In this document: one piece after another, positions 34,525 through 45,002 of the stretch | Layout of the letters: each line of letters begins with the position of its first letter | Numbering within the stretch: position 1 is the stretch's first letter | NCBI GenBank assembly: GCA_024364805.1 | Contig: CM044495.1 | Span: 97,953,244 to 98,001,454 of the forward strand | Length of the DNA: 48,211 bases | Direction of reading: 5' to 3' | Origin: Euprymna scolopes | Lineage: Eukaryota > Mollusca > Cephalopoda > Sepiida > Sepiolidae | Translations under genes and position numbers: made by a program | The notes under the pieces: model-generated | The model's database searches: none | Seen by the model: the letters and a program-made list of their open reading frames with translations, nothing else | Told to the model about the DNA's origin: nothing

Positions 34525-35437
34525 ATCTATATATTAATACGACAGCGTGTGTGTTATGTATTCATTTTCTGTGCTACGCGTACATCCGAGTCGTTTAATT
34601 GTTATGGACTTCCATTTCTTGTAATAAATAATTATACCAAGAATTCTTCATACGATTTGATTTCGGTTTCATTTAAACTGATGGCACCCAAATCATTTAT
34701 TTTTTGGTACCCCGACAAAAGGAATGTGGACCTGTAAATTTATACTTGTCCGTTCGTCCGTTCATCTGTCCACATCTTTCTCAATAACTACGCCTTGGAA
34801 TTTGTTGAAATTTTGCACAAACATTAAACATGATATAAGTAAAAAAGTTACAGAGCGGTGCCTTTCGGGTTAAAATGACTAAACTTGACACTTTTGTGCT
34901 TATTAAAAAAAATGATGCTTTGGATTTTTCATAAAACTTTTTATATTTCATAAAACATTTCTATATAATTTTGTTTGTCTATACTTCGCGATAACTCTTG
35001 GGTGCACCCCAGGGGCTCTTTTAGGGCTAATAAAAACACTCAATTTTCTGGACTATTTCACCATATTTGTCCAAAACTTTCTGTGTATGTCTATTTAGCA
35101 GTTTTGCATGGCGCTGAACTCAAATTTAAATATGTTAAGGCCTTATGGACTTTGGGGGCTAAATGGAGGGGGGCAATGATGGGCTTAGTCATATCTGTTT
35201 TGCATAGTGTAGAACTCAAATTTACATATGTTAAGGCCTTAAACTGCACCGTTTGTTCATTCTCACCAAGATTTGACGTCTCCTGGGAACTTTTGGGGCT
35301 AAATGATGTGGGGGCAAATACTCAACTTAGTCAACACCAAAGAAACGTCCCCACGATAAACCAAGTAAATCTCCCCGGAAAGCGATCGCATCATACAATA
35401 ACACTTTTTTATTATTTAACTGCAAACAAAAACTAGT
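34525..35437 (+). mobile_element. Helitron-like element with internal tandem units (tentative extent)
   Basis: 5' end TCTATATATTAATACGACAG after an A, matching 25743. It then has a TTTCGGTTTCATTTAAACTG / GGCACCCAAATCATTT block that also occurs at about 36013-36055 and, inverted, at 42570-42605. Around 35100-35330 two units of about 100-135 bp repeat: TTTTGCAT.G.G..GAACTCAA, ATATGTTAAGGCCTTA, GGGGCTAAATG. A CTAG at 35433-35436 could be the 3' end, but no GC hairpin precedes it. A 153-codon open frame (34975-35436) lies over the tandem units and is not recognised as a protein. Confidence 0.4.
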
Positions 35438-35611
35438 CATTAACATATTTTGTTGTGTGACTTGTAAATCTGTAAATTATTAGTAAGGAACTATATCTAT
35501 TTTTTGTAGATAATTACTAAGAATAGTGCCGTTATATATTTATTGTATTACGTGACAACATCATTGATGTTATATGTAAAAAGAAATGGAAGCTATGTGC
35601 TTTGAAATAAT

Positions 35612-35828
35612 AATATATTTCGGTGTTAAACTCCATCTTCAGTATGTTGCACGTTTTTCTTCTTCTTCTTTCTTGCCACGTTGTAAAGAAAGAAAAGCCA
35701 GTTGGTAAAGATGCGAATCTTTACCAACTGACTTTTCTTTCTCCAACTTTTACAACATGGCAAGAAAGAATAAAATAAAAAGAAAAAGTACAACATACTG
35801 AAGATGGGGTTTGACACTGAAATATATT
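35612..35828. repeat. Fold-back element, about 105-bp arms, 4-nt loop
   Basis: Arms 35612-35712 and 35717-35828 pair almost throughout, around a GCGA loop. The inner 13 bp (AGTTGGTAAAGAT and complement) are perfect and the outer ends pair as AATATATTTC / GAAATATATT. The right arm carries a small insertion of A-rich bases. No coding. It could be a fold-back MITE or a snap-back event. Confidence 0.9.
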
Positions 35829-35939
35829 TAAATTATAAATTTCAAGCAAGTAAAATATTTATTTTCCTAATATAGCGTTATAATTTGGCTTTCAAGCGCA
35901 CCTGATGATTATTCTATTTTTTTTTTTCAAATTAAACGA

Positions 35940-35968
35940 ACGCTTCTATAACGGAACTCACACCCTGG

Positions 35969-36000
<32 letters not shown>

Positions 36001-36232
36001 TTATTTCATAAGTTTTGGTTTCGGTTTCGATTCAAGCTGATGCACCCAAATCATATGGATATATGTTTTAGTTTTTAAATCGCAACTTTATAATATATAA
36101 ACATATCGATAGAACATTAACTCTATAATAATATATACGAAATCAGCAAGACTTAAAATATCATATTTAAGCTTACTTTACGACCGGGCTTGGTCGGGCT
36201 TGACCGGGCTAAACCGGGCGTCCCTATTACCT
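35940..36232 (+). mobile_element. Helitron-like fragment with (CATA)n and GGGC-rich end (tentative)
   Basis: (CATA)n at 35968-35996, then TTTCGGTTTCGATTCAAGCT and GATGCACCCAAATCAT, shared with 34660 and (inverted) 42570. At 36181-36221 there are four serial words of the type ACCGGGCTTG. Its GC-rich end recalls the hairpins of the other elements, but no CTAG follows. Confidence 0.35.
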
Positions 36233-36459
36233 TGGAGAAATACTTTTGCAGTTTTAACAAAAGAGCTACAATGATATCAGAGCGTTTCGATTTACGCTGA
36301 ACATCTACAGAATGCTAACATCAATATGTTACATATGGATGAGTCTCATGTGAAATTTCCACAGATCCTGTAGATGTTACTTAATTCATTCATAAAAATA
36401 AATTTAAAAATAAAAAATAAAAAAAATAGAATATTAATTGATAATAAAAAGTGGATCTT

Positions 36460-36656
36460 ATGTTTACTATTGGCAGCCTCATAACTATTGCTTCCATTAT
36501 TTTGTCCTTTAGTCTTATTTTGTGACCGATATTTCTAATAAAGATGAAAGAATGGCTGTTTTCTGGGTCGAAATCTATCCATCTAACGCTTATCATTGTT
36601 TGTTTTGAAGTAATATTTTTAACTCCTTACATCAAGTGGCTTCATCGCTTGTCTGG
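36460..36656 (+). repeat. Dispersed repeat of unknown class, copy 2
   Basis: Counterpart of 8078-8290, same orientation. See that entry for the shared landmarks. Confidence 0.55.
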
Positions 36657-36659
36657 AGC

Positions 36660-37182
36660 GATTACCATAAAAATGTATCGACAAAGGACCAAAAAAGACC
36701 TATATCAGTGAAAAGTCGAGAAAAGTCACAAAGACACTGCCTTCATTAGCTTCTGTTACGATCGTAATTCAAGTTTTATTTTTCGTACTATAGGTTAACA
36801 AAATGACTGCTCTGCCAATATTACGCCACATAGCAGAACGGAGATTTCTTTATTCTGAAGGGGTTTGTTTTGTTGTTTGTTTTCTTTCAATACGAATACA
36901 GCGCTTTGACAAGTAGAAGCATTACACACGAAGTAGGAAGAAAAGAAAGATCAAATTCATTGAGGGTCATTTATTTATCATTCTCTGACACAATAAAGAA
37001 AAACTCGTATTAAGATCCCGCAAGTATCGAAGTCCGTGCAGTCACCCTGTAAAGTTGTACCAATATGATTTTTGACTTCTTGATCGAGATAAAATAAACA
37101 TTTGACAATCTTACCCCCGTTAGAGTCATTCTCATGAACATGAGTAAGACCTGTAACCATTATAATGCAGAAATACTAATTA
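36660..37182. other. Unique sequence, no gene called
   Basis: A minus-strand open frame (36978-37160, 60 codons, containing GTTLQGDCTDFDTCG) has a less biased composition than its neighbours but no recognised domain and no splice context. Confidence 0.35.
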
Positions 37183-37184
37183 CT

Positions 37185-37276
37185 AGCAGATAGACCCGAC
37201 GTTGCTCGGGATAAAATAACGACAACTATTATATGCGTTGGCTCTATGCTTATGATGCCATACTATTTACTTTATT

Positions 37277-37318
<42 letters not shown>
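37185..37318 (-). mobile_element. Helitron-like 3'-end fragment
   Basis: On the minus strand CCCGAGCAACGTCGGGTCTA followed by TCTG and CTAG then T: a stem CCCGA/TCGGG with a GCAACG loop, about 10 nt before CTAG. This is the same terminal design as at 15263-15283. The body to the right is short and runs into (CA)n at 37279-37316. Confidence 0.5.
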
Positions 37319-37321
<3 letters not shown>

Positions 37322-37350
37322 ATATCCATATATATACATATATATCTTGA

Positions 37351-37861
37351 GTTGAACATATTGGGAAGTGATATACAAACTGCCATTAGCGTATTAAGCG
37401 ATGCTCTTTGTGTAAACAAATCGAGGTTAGCCATTTGGAACGATGTCAAAACATCGTTAATTCACTACCCGGACAGCAGCAACCGAACAGCTTAGTGGTG
37501 GCTATCGTTTGGGCGGTCGGGCTTCGATGCTGGTTGAGGTAGTTTCCTCTCTGGCCGCACTGATGAGCTTTGATACAACGAAACAGTACTGTATGTGGAT
37601 AACTATAATGCTCCTTATCTTAGGTTGAGCACATTGAGAAGTGATATACAAACTGCCATTAGCGTATTAAGCGATGCTCTTTGAGTAAACAAACTGAGCT
37701 TAGCCATTTGGACGATGTCAAAACATCAATAATTAACTACCCGCACAACCGCAGCGGTGACTGTCGTTTGGGCTGTCAGATTTCGATCTTGACTTGATGT
37801 AGTTACCTATCTAACTGCTCTGATGAGCTTTGATACAGCGAGACAGTACTGGATGTGGAGA

Positions 37862-37868
<7 letters not shown>
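37351..37868. repeat. Tandem duplication, two units of about 273 and 245 bp
   Basis: GTTGA.CA.ATTG.GAAGTGAT starts at 37351 and again at 37624. Both units then give ACAAACTGCCATTAGCGTAT, GATGTCAAAACATC and TGATGAGCTTTGATAC in order. The second ends at the (AT)n at 37869-37893. Words such as AATTAACTACCCG also occur, worn, near 11325. On the minus strand the unit could be a SINE dimer, but no clean pol III boxes were seen. Confidence 0.85.
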
Positions 37869-37894
<26 letters not shown>

Positions 37895-37897
<3 letters not shown>

Positions 37898-38435
37898 AAC
37901 AATACTAACTCAATATACCAGCATTTAATACATCAACATAGCTGTCCCCCCTCTAATCTTAGAAAGGTCCTCGTGGACAACACAAGGATTTTACAACGAG
38001 AAAGTAATTGCAAAAAAATTAAAAATACTTGAAGCACTATATATAAAAACCCAGCACCCATCTATAAATAGCATTAAGTTTGAAAGTAGCAATAATGTGC
38101 TGAAATGTTTAGCATAACCAGTATACGACTGGTTTTACTAACATTGTCTTTTATCATCCTAATTTTAATCGAGTTTTTATCACTCGTAAATGTATATCTT
38201 AATCGACTTTTCATTGACTCTTTTTATCATTCGTAACTATATATTTCACATCTATTTTTAATATTTTATCTTCACCTGGTGATGATTCAAGAAAGAATCG
38301 AAAGCGCTCGTGTGAACCATGGAACATTTGTAAATACCTTCCATCTTAAAGTTAAAAAAATCTTACGAAAGATCGAAAAAATGAAAAAAAGAATTATTAA
38401 GCAAGGTATCTCTGTTGTTTTTAATAATGTTTGCC
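37895..38435. other. AT-rich sequence, nothing identified
   Basis: No supported coding region. The open frame 38279-38437 is lysine-rich and unassigned. Confidence 0.4.
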
Positions 38436-38566
<131 letters not shown>

Positions 38567-38569
38567 TCC

Positions 38570-39190
38570 TGTCAATATGTGTTTTGTGTGTATTGATATT
38601 CATATTAAAAACTTTTTTTTTCTATTTATTTAAATAGAAACTACAACTTTGTTACATATGAGTCGTGGTATTGCATTCATCTGTAAAAAAAAACTAGTTA
38701 ATTTGAATAATATTTTAAACATTCATTTTAATTTATTCCGTATTAGTTTTTTGATTTTCTTATGGGATGATCACCTTTAGTTAATTATTACATGTAATTA
38801 TATTAATGCAGATATTTTACATGATTTATACTTGCGTAATATTTGCGTAATAAGTTTATAGTAAACACAAACCACTTTCTATATATATTTATGTATACGT
38901 ATATATATATTTGCTTAAAAATATTTTACCTATCAAACTCCTCTGCCAGTTTTTAGTTTTAGACATGAAACTTAATATGCATGGTATTCGAACTCATGCG
39001 AAACATTATACTTGGGTTTTATCCGGGGGAAATCTGTGCAAAAGTGTGAAAATCAAAAAATGGAATTTGCCAGGTGAAGGTTTACTCGAAAAATTTATTT
39101 TACGCGTGCGTGAATGCACATGTAATCATATCAACAAGCGAATGCGCAAAAAAAAAAAAAAGGGCAACAGTAAAAGCAGAAGAAAGACTT
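38570..39190. other. AT-rich sequence, nothing identified
   Basis: Poly-A run at 39148-39160. Open frames 38911-39192 and 39074-39439 have lysine-rich, repeat-derived ends and no domain. Confidence 0.4.
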
Positions 39191-39639
39191 AAATCAACAG
39201 ACAAAAGAATACCTATATCAATGAAGACACAAAAGAGAAAACAATACAAGAAAAACCTATATCAGACAAAGACTAAAAATAATATAAACGAAGAATACAA
39301 ACAGATTTACATCAGCAAAAATACAATAAAAGACATCAAAACACCGCCTCCAGAAGCAGCAGCTGTTACAATCAGTACGGGAAACACGGATTTTTTTCCC
39401 TCAGTCCACTTCAAGGGCTTAGTTCGCCATCAGGCATAATCACGATTCACAACAACAAGGAGAAACAGCAACAAGAGCAGCAGGAGTACCCGTTCATAGT
39501 TATCCATTGCAAAAATAGGCAGGAACCCTCTTTCTACCGCATTGTCAATATCGACTCGCAACCGCAGTGGCAGTAGCAGTGTAGCCTATTCTTAGTGCTT
39601 ACAGATGGCAGGCGACATATCAACACTGCTTGGAACAAA

Positions 39640-39640
<1 letters not shown>

Positions 39641-39684
<44 letters not shown>

Positions 39685-39701
39685 GTCGTCGTCGTCGTCG
39701 T
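39641..39701. repeat. (ATC)n-(GTC)n compound microsatellite
   Basis: About 14 ATC units followed by about 6 CGT units. Confidence 0.93.
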
Positions 39702-39706
39702 TATTG

Positions 39707-39778
39707 TATTTATTTGATTTAGTGTATCGTAAAACTAGAGTTCTCTCTAGTTTTACGATACACTAAATCAAATAAATA
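39707..39778. repeat. Perfect inverted repeat, 34-bp arms, 4-nt loop
   Basis: Arms 39707-39740 and 39745-39778 are exact reverse complements around TTCT. The inner half (GTGTATCGTAAAACTAGAG) is high-complexity. Confidence 0.97.
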
Positions 39779-39790
39779 AACGATTCACTA

Positions 39791-39844
39791 TTCAAATAAA
39801 TAAACGTATCTTTGCATAAACAAAGAAACGTTTATTTATTTGAA
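39791..39844. repeat. Inverted repeat, 24-bp arms, 6-nt loop
   Basis: Arms 39791-39814 and 39821-39844 pair with one mismatch around CATAAA. The outer arm (TTCAAATAAATAAACG) repeats part of the outer arm of the hairpin just upstream, so the two are related. Confidence 0.92.
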
Positions 39845-40084
39845 ATAAAAACATTGTTTTTTCTACACAAATTTCTCGTTTTCTGTTGGCCTTACGTTTC
39901 ATCGAACCTTTTATATTGACTTTTTTATCGGAACCGTGTCACACTCAACAACTGAAATTGGTCTTGTTATAGTAAAACTTATCTGAACAATAACTAAAAA
40001 AAAGCTAAAAAGTGGCAGGAAAAAACACAGAACTTATATCAGAACGAAAACAGCGAAATTTCTTCATAAGCGTGAAAAATAACA

Positions 40085-40910
40085 AGAGAAAAGACCAACA
40101 TTAGTGAAAATATAAGATACACATGTTAGCAAAGAAGCAAGAAATATGTTAACAAAAGCTCAAGAACCTACTTTCGTAAAACACATAGTATGACATACGT
40201 TAGTAAAGAGGCAAGTAAGAGCTATATTGGCAAAGAGGCAAGTAAGAGTTACGTTAGCAAAGACGAAAGCAAGAGCTTTGTAAGCAAAGACACAAGAAAG
40301 GCATGCATTAGCAAAGACGCGAGTAAGACCTACGTTAGCAAGGACGAAAGTAGAAGCAACGTTAGCAAAGACGCAAAGAAGGGCTGCGTTAGAAAGACGC
40401 AAGTAAGAGCTTCGTTAGCAAGGATTAAAGTAAGAGCTATGCAATAAAAATGCAAGTAAACGTTACATTAGCAAAGCGGCAAATAAGAACTACGTTAGCA
40501 AAGACGCAAGTAAGTACTACGTTTGCAAAGTGGCAAATAAGAACTACATTAGCAAAGACGCAAGTAAGCACTACGTTTGCAAAGTGGCAAGTAAGAACTA
40601 CGTTAGCAAAGACGCAGGTAAGAACTACGTCAGCAAAGACGCAGATAAGAACTACTCCAGCAAAGAGGCAAGTAAGAGCTACGTTAGAAAAACCTAAGAG
40701 CTACGTTAGCAAAAACACAAGAAAAGTATACGTTAGCAAAGATACAAGAAAATTATACGTTAGCAAAGACACAAGTAATAGCTACGTTTTAAAGACCAAA
40801 GTTAGAGCTATGTAAGCAAAGACATAAACGTTACGCCAGCGAAGACAAGGAAGACATACGTTAGCAATGACACAATTAAAAGCTACGTTTGCGAAGATGT
40901 ACGACCTTTG
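40085..40910. repeat. 27-bp minisatellite, about 30 units
   Basis: The unit resembles ACGTTAGCAAAGACGCAAGT plus AAGAGCT. Measured starts (GACG/GTGG) at 40503, 40530 and 40557 are exactly 27 bp apart. Because 27 is a multiple of 3, frames stay open on both strands: ASKSYVSKDE-type and TLAKTQVRT-type nonapeptides on +, FANVALTCV-type on -. These have no start or splice context and are read as repeat translation. Confidence 0.95.
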
Positions 40911-41180
40911 TTAGCAAAAATGTATGAAATATTTATATCAGCACTGACACCGACCAATATCAGCACTCCCACTAAGAAATATCTATATCGACAGAGAAAA
41001 GCAGATATTCTCTATGATACAATAAATACTTATATCAGCAACGACTAAAGCCATAGCAATGACACAATAAATACCTGTGTCAGTAAATACACAAATTATG
41101 CCTACATTAACATATACACAAGAAAAACATGCATCATTAAATACACGAGAAAGTCATATATCAGCAAAGACTCCGTATTT
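40911..41180. repeat. Degenerate flank of the 27-bp array
   Basis: Worn units with words such as GACACAATAAATACCTGTGT and TATATCAGCAAAGACTC keep roughly the same spacing. Similar words occur at 39185-39340 and, isolated, near 36700. The array may once have been longer. Confidence 0.6.
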
Positions 41181-41184
41181 TCTG

Positions 41185-42408
41185 TCAAAAATTTGGAAAC
41201 ATGGTTGAACGCTTTAGTAACTCTGTTGAGAAAATGAAAAAAAGAAAACTTATTTTGTACAATGAAGTCCATTCACGCAAACTGCTTTCCAAAATACAAA
41301 TTAAGAAAGAATACACGAAAAGAGGACAAAACTGAAGACAAAGAAAGGACGCGCGCGGTGCTAGCGAAATGGATATTGTCGGTGACACAAAGTCTGCAAG
41401 AGAATAAGCATCGGAACGGCTCGAAGAAAGATGGGGTAGGATGTGAGGCGCCCTCAAGTGGATAAAAGTGAAACCAACAATGCATCGTATACATATCTCC
41501 ATAAGTATTTGGGTCGTCAATCATGTTATGTCATGAATTGGGCGAATGACGGGAATTGGAAATAAGATGGTGGTGGTGGTGGGGGGAGAAGGATTGGCAA
41601 ATAGTGGAAGTAAAGAGAATGGATAGGATGAATGAAAATAATGGAGAACAGGTCTGGAGTCAGGAGAATTTCGAGGAAATTAAATTAAGAAAAAAGTAAA
41701 AAGAGAAATAAATTTTGACGACAGAAATAATTAGATTGAGAGAAAGTGAAAGGAAAAAACGGAAATGACGAGGGAAATAAATTAAAAAAAAAAACGAAAA
41801 GCTCGGAAGAGAGAAAGAACGAAGGAAAAAAAGAATTAAAAATAAGGACAAGATAAAGAAGGAAATAAAAATGTTTCACATTATTAAGAAATTAACTTGA
41901 AGAAACGCTAAAGCGGAACCAAGAAAAGAAGTAAAAGCAAAAGAAAGAAAGAAAGAAAACGACTTATTATCTTAATCAATGGAAGGAAAGAAAGGAAATA
42001 AAAAGAAAAAAGCACGATAGGAAAAAATTGTGAAAAGATGAGAAAGAAAGATGGTAAGAAAGAAAAAGAAAACATTGCCATATAAAACAGGATAAAGAAG
42101 AAAAATATAAAAAGAGGTAAAGAATTAAAAAATGAAAAGAAAGAAAGAAAATGATGCAAAAAGACGCATGACATTAAGCAATGAAAAGAAGGCAGGGTGC
42201 TTATACGATATGTGCCACATATAATAATTGCATTTCAAATAAAAAATATCTTGCGTATCATGAACAACTAGGGAAAATTATCGAGTAGAATTTTAATTCT
42301 CCATTCATTATTTTTTGGTTAAATATCAGACCGACTTATAGCCTCCATACGGGATTATCGTTTTTATTGATGGTCGATCGGCAAAATACGAAAATTGATT
42401 TCTATCTT
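41185..42408. other. Purine-rich sequence, no gene called
   Basis: From about 41640 to 42180 the + strand is almost all A and G, with GAAA and AAGAAAG words. The more complex part at 41270-41465 has a 67-codon open frame without recognised domain. Confidence 0.5.
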
Positions 42409-42411
42409 CAA

Positions 42412-42907
42412 CTAGTAGGCTGCCCGGCGTTGCCGTTGTAAAATACGCTTAAATATGATATTTTAATTCATGCAGATTTAGTATTTATAATTATTATACA
42501 AGTAATTCTACACTTATTATCATCTTTTACTCAATATATAGTGTTAATTTAACAAGTTTTAAAAATATGACTTGGGTGTCATCAGCTAGAATCGAAATCA
42601 GCGTTATTCGTTAGGATCTGAGCTAAGTGCACGTGAATATCGAAAGTTAAAAAAAATGAACGTAGTTAAACATCTAAATGTATATTTGCGCATGCGTTGA
42701 AGGTACATGTTTAGCCGACTTACGTCTGCCAAGTTCATTTTTTTTTTTACGATTATGACTTATTATAAAACATTGAATATTAAAAACAAAGCAACTTTGT
42801 TCTACCGGTCTAAATCGCTGATATATCAAGTTTACAGCCTGTACACCAAAAGTTGGTAAAGTACTTTGGTAGAAATCGTTCCATATACAAACAGACAGGT
42901 AAGATCA

Positions 42908-42960
<53 letters not shown>
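42412..42960 (-). mobile_element. Helitron-like element, minus strand
   Basis: Its 3' end (left side) reads on the minus strand GGCAACGCCGGGCAGCCTA then CTAG (42412-42415) and T. The 5' end (right side) reads CTTACCTGTCTGTTTG after (AT)n at 42911-42958, like the CACCTGTCTGTTTAA of the 14.4 kb copies. The interior has the inverted TTTCGATTCTAGCTGATGAC / CACCCAAGTCAT block seen at 34.66 and 36.0 kb. Confidence 0.55.
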
Positions 42961-42965
<5 letters not shown>

Positions 42966-42990
42966 ATTTTCAGAATGTGAAAGATTATAC

Positions 42991-43396
42991 AATTATTTCC
43001 ACAGTAAAACAACGCCGAAGCTCACAAGGACCATGACAGCCAACAAACCGGAAGTCCGATACTCGAGTTTGGCCCTCATTTTGATTCACCAGTTAGACAC
43101 GTCCGAACTCGAGATTCGAAACCTGATTGTCTGTCATGCAACGCGAGTGTTCTACTACTTGAGCAATCATGCCACACAAGCAACCGTGTGTGGCGTGGTT
43201 GTGGCGCGTGTGTGGCGCGGTTTCTTAAGTAGCAGAACACTCGCATTGCATGCAAGACAATCAGGTTTCGAATCTCGAGTTCGGACGTGTCTAACTGATT
43301 AGTCCAAATGAGGGCGAATCTCGTATCCTGGATTTCCGGTGTGTTGGCTGTCATGGCTCTTGTGAGCTGCGACGTTGTTTGACTATGGAAATAATT
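42991..43396. repeat. 406-bp palindrome, about 190-bp arms
   Basis: The right arm is the reverse complement of the left with few differences. The outer ends pair as AATTATTTCCA / TGGAAATAATT. A core shared by both arms (GACACGTCCGAACTCGAGAT and TCGAAACCTGATTGTC) is exact. The centre (about 43180-43215) is GTGTGGCG-rich and unpaired. Each arm, read outward from the centre, carries a B-box-like GGTTTCGAATCTC, so it may be two SINEs joined head to head. Frames of 89 and 114 codons over it are not recognised proteins. Confidence 0.92.
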
Positions 43397-43399
43397 ACA

Positions 43400-43925
43400 C
43401 ACACAGCTCAATATAAACACAATAGAAAGTAGAGCTTGTCATAAGGGAAAGAAATCCAAATTGTAAATTAAAATTTACAAGGAAAATTATTGTTCAACAG
43501 AATACTCCAAACACTTTTCAAGAAATTCTTATTCCAGAGAGTTTTAATCATCAGAGGAGAGAATGATATCAGCAATTTTTTTTTTATTATAGCCGAGCTA
43601 AGAATTTTCTGGTTATGGCATTTAATGCAACAGCACTTTATGATGGGTCGTCATAAAATGCAAAAAATGTGAAAATAGGTATAAATTTCTTTGTAAATAT
43701 TCATTTACAGGCTTGATTGAAAAAAAATATAAAGTTGAAACTAAAATAGATAAAAAAGTAAGAAATAAAATTAAAGCCCCAATCCCCCTCCAAAAAAAGA
43801 GAAAGTAAGGAAAAGGTAACTTTATGAAAGAAAGAAAGATATAGAGAGAATAGAGGAGTGTGCGACAGAGAAACGGATGAGAGAGGGTAAATGAATTAAT
43901 AATATGTATAAAGAAAGACTACATA
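43400..43925. other. AT- and purine-rich sequence, nothing identified
   Basis: No coding or RNA motif was recognised. A small 9-bp-arm palindrome lies at about 43460-43480. Confidence 0.4.
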
Positions 43926-43929
43926 ATTA

Positions 43930-44268
43930 AGTGCTTGGAAAAATCAATTGTAATAAGTGATATTCTCCTGAAGGTTGACGGTTCAATCCTCAATGTGGGC
44001 GACCGAAAAAAAGTACAATTGCGAATTACTTAGGACCTCTAACCAGTCATGGCTGATGGAACAAGAGCATGCTATCCTTGTGAAGTAAATAAAGGGTTCT
44101 GCTAGAAATTCCGTTAAAATTCCCGAGTTCGACAGAAACATTCTTGAGTTCGACAAGATACGCCTGAAGAAGCTCAGAGGTTACATCGACCGAAACGTTG
44201 TTAACATCACACTCAAGATGAGAACAGTGGTCTGATTAATCCAAATGATATGAATAAAAAAAATCAGA
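43930..44268 (+). mobile_element. tRNA-derived SINE, family shared with 13.33 kb
   Basis: B-box-like ACGGTTCAATCCTC at about 43978-43991, then AATTACTTAGGACC, GTCATGGCTGATGGAACAAG and AATAAAGGGTTCTG. Two GAGTTCGACA words follow, then GGTTACATCGACCGAAACGT and an A-rich tail. It has fewer GTTCGA words than the 13.3 kb copy. Confidence 0.65.
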
Positions 44269-44387
44269 AACGTCAGAATGAAATTACATGCACGAAGAAA
44301 AGAAAAAAAAAGATAATAAAAAACACGAGAAAATACGAAATCAAAAGTAAAAAGGAGAAAAGAGTAAAAGAAACGTTTATACTGTTT

Positions 44388-44505
44388 TAATGTCGCAGCG
44401 TAACAAATGCTGATAGTTTATGCATAACATATGCTAACAGGTGTGGGTTCATGCCTTTTGTGTTCGGTAATGCATCTGGAAATAATTGTAAAAATATAAC
44501 ATGAA
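44388..44505 (+). mobile_element. tRNA-derived SINE head
   Basis: A-box-like TGTCGCAGCGTAACAAATGC at 44391-44410 and B-box-like GGGTTCATGCC at 44445-44455. It is followed by a short body ending in A-rich sequence. Confidence 0.5.
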
Positions 44506-44582
44506 CGAATGAAAATAGAAGGAAATATTTAAAAAAATATATAAAATCACATTTAAAACAAGATATTGACAAGATCAAATAC

Positions 44583-44794
44583 AAGAGAGAGAGAGAGAGA
44601 GACAAAGAGAAAGAGAAAGGGAGAGAGAGAGAGGGAGAGAGGGGGATAGAGAGAAAGAGATTCGAAAAGAAAGGCAGATAAAAACATAGAGAGAATGAGA
44701 GAGAGATAAGGAGAGAGGAAAAGAAAGAGAGAGAAGAGAACGATCAAAAGAGAGAAAAAGACCGAAATAAGGATAAAAATAAATATCGATAACG

Positions 44795-44826
<32 letters not shown>

Positions 44827-44931
44827 ATACTTACACATATATATATGTATATATATAATATATATACATAATTACATATATATATATAAAGAGAGAGAGA
44901 GAGAGATGGACATACACGGAAGGAGAAAGAT

Positions 44932-44962
<31 letters not shown>

Positions 44963-45002
44963 AAGAGTGAGAGACAGAAAGAGTGAGAGAGAGAAAGATA
45001 CA
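44583..45002. repeat. (GA)n-rich and (AT)n tracts
   Basis: GA-rich 44583-44765, AT-rich 44795-44890 (with a palindromic TATATGTATATATAATATATA) and GA-rich 44888-44998. Serine/leucine-rich minus-strand frames are repeat translations. Confidence 0.92.

Noticed and set aside
40085-40910. CRISPR-like array of regularly spaced repeats
   Set aside because: The 27-bp units are contiguous with no unique spacers, so this is a minisatellite. The sequence context is also eukaryotic.
42991-43420. Open frames of 89 and 114 codons as a possible gene
   Set aside because: Both lie on the palindrome and share the same peptide from opposite arms; there is no domain or splice context.
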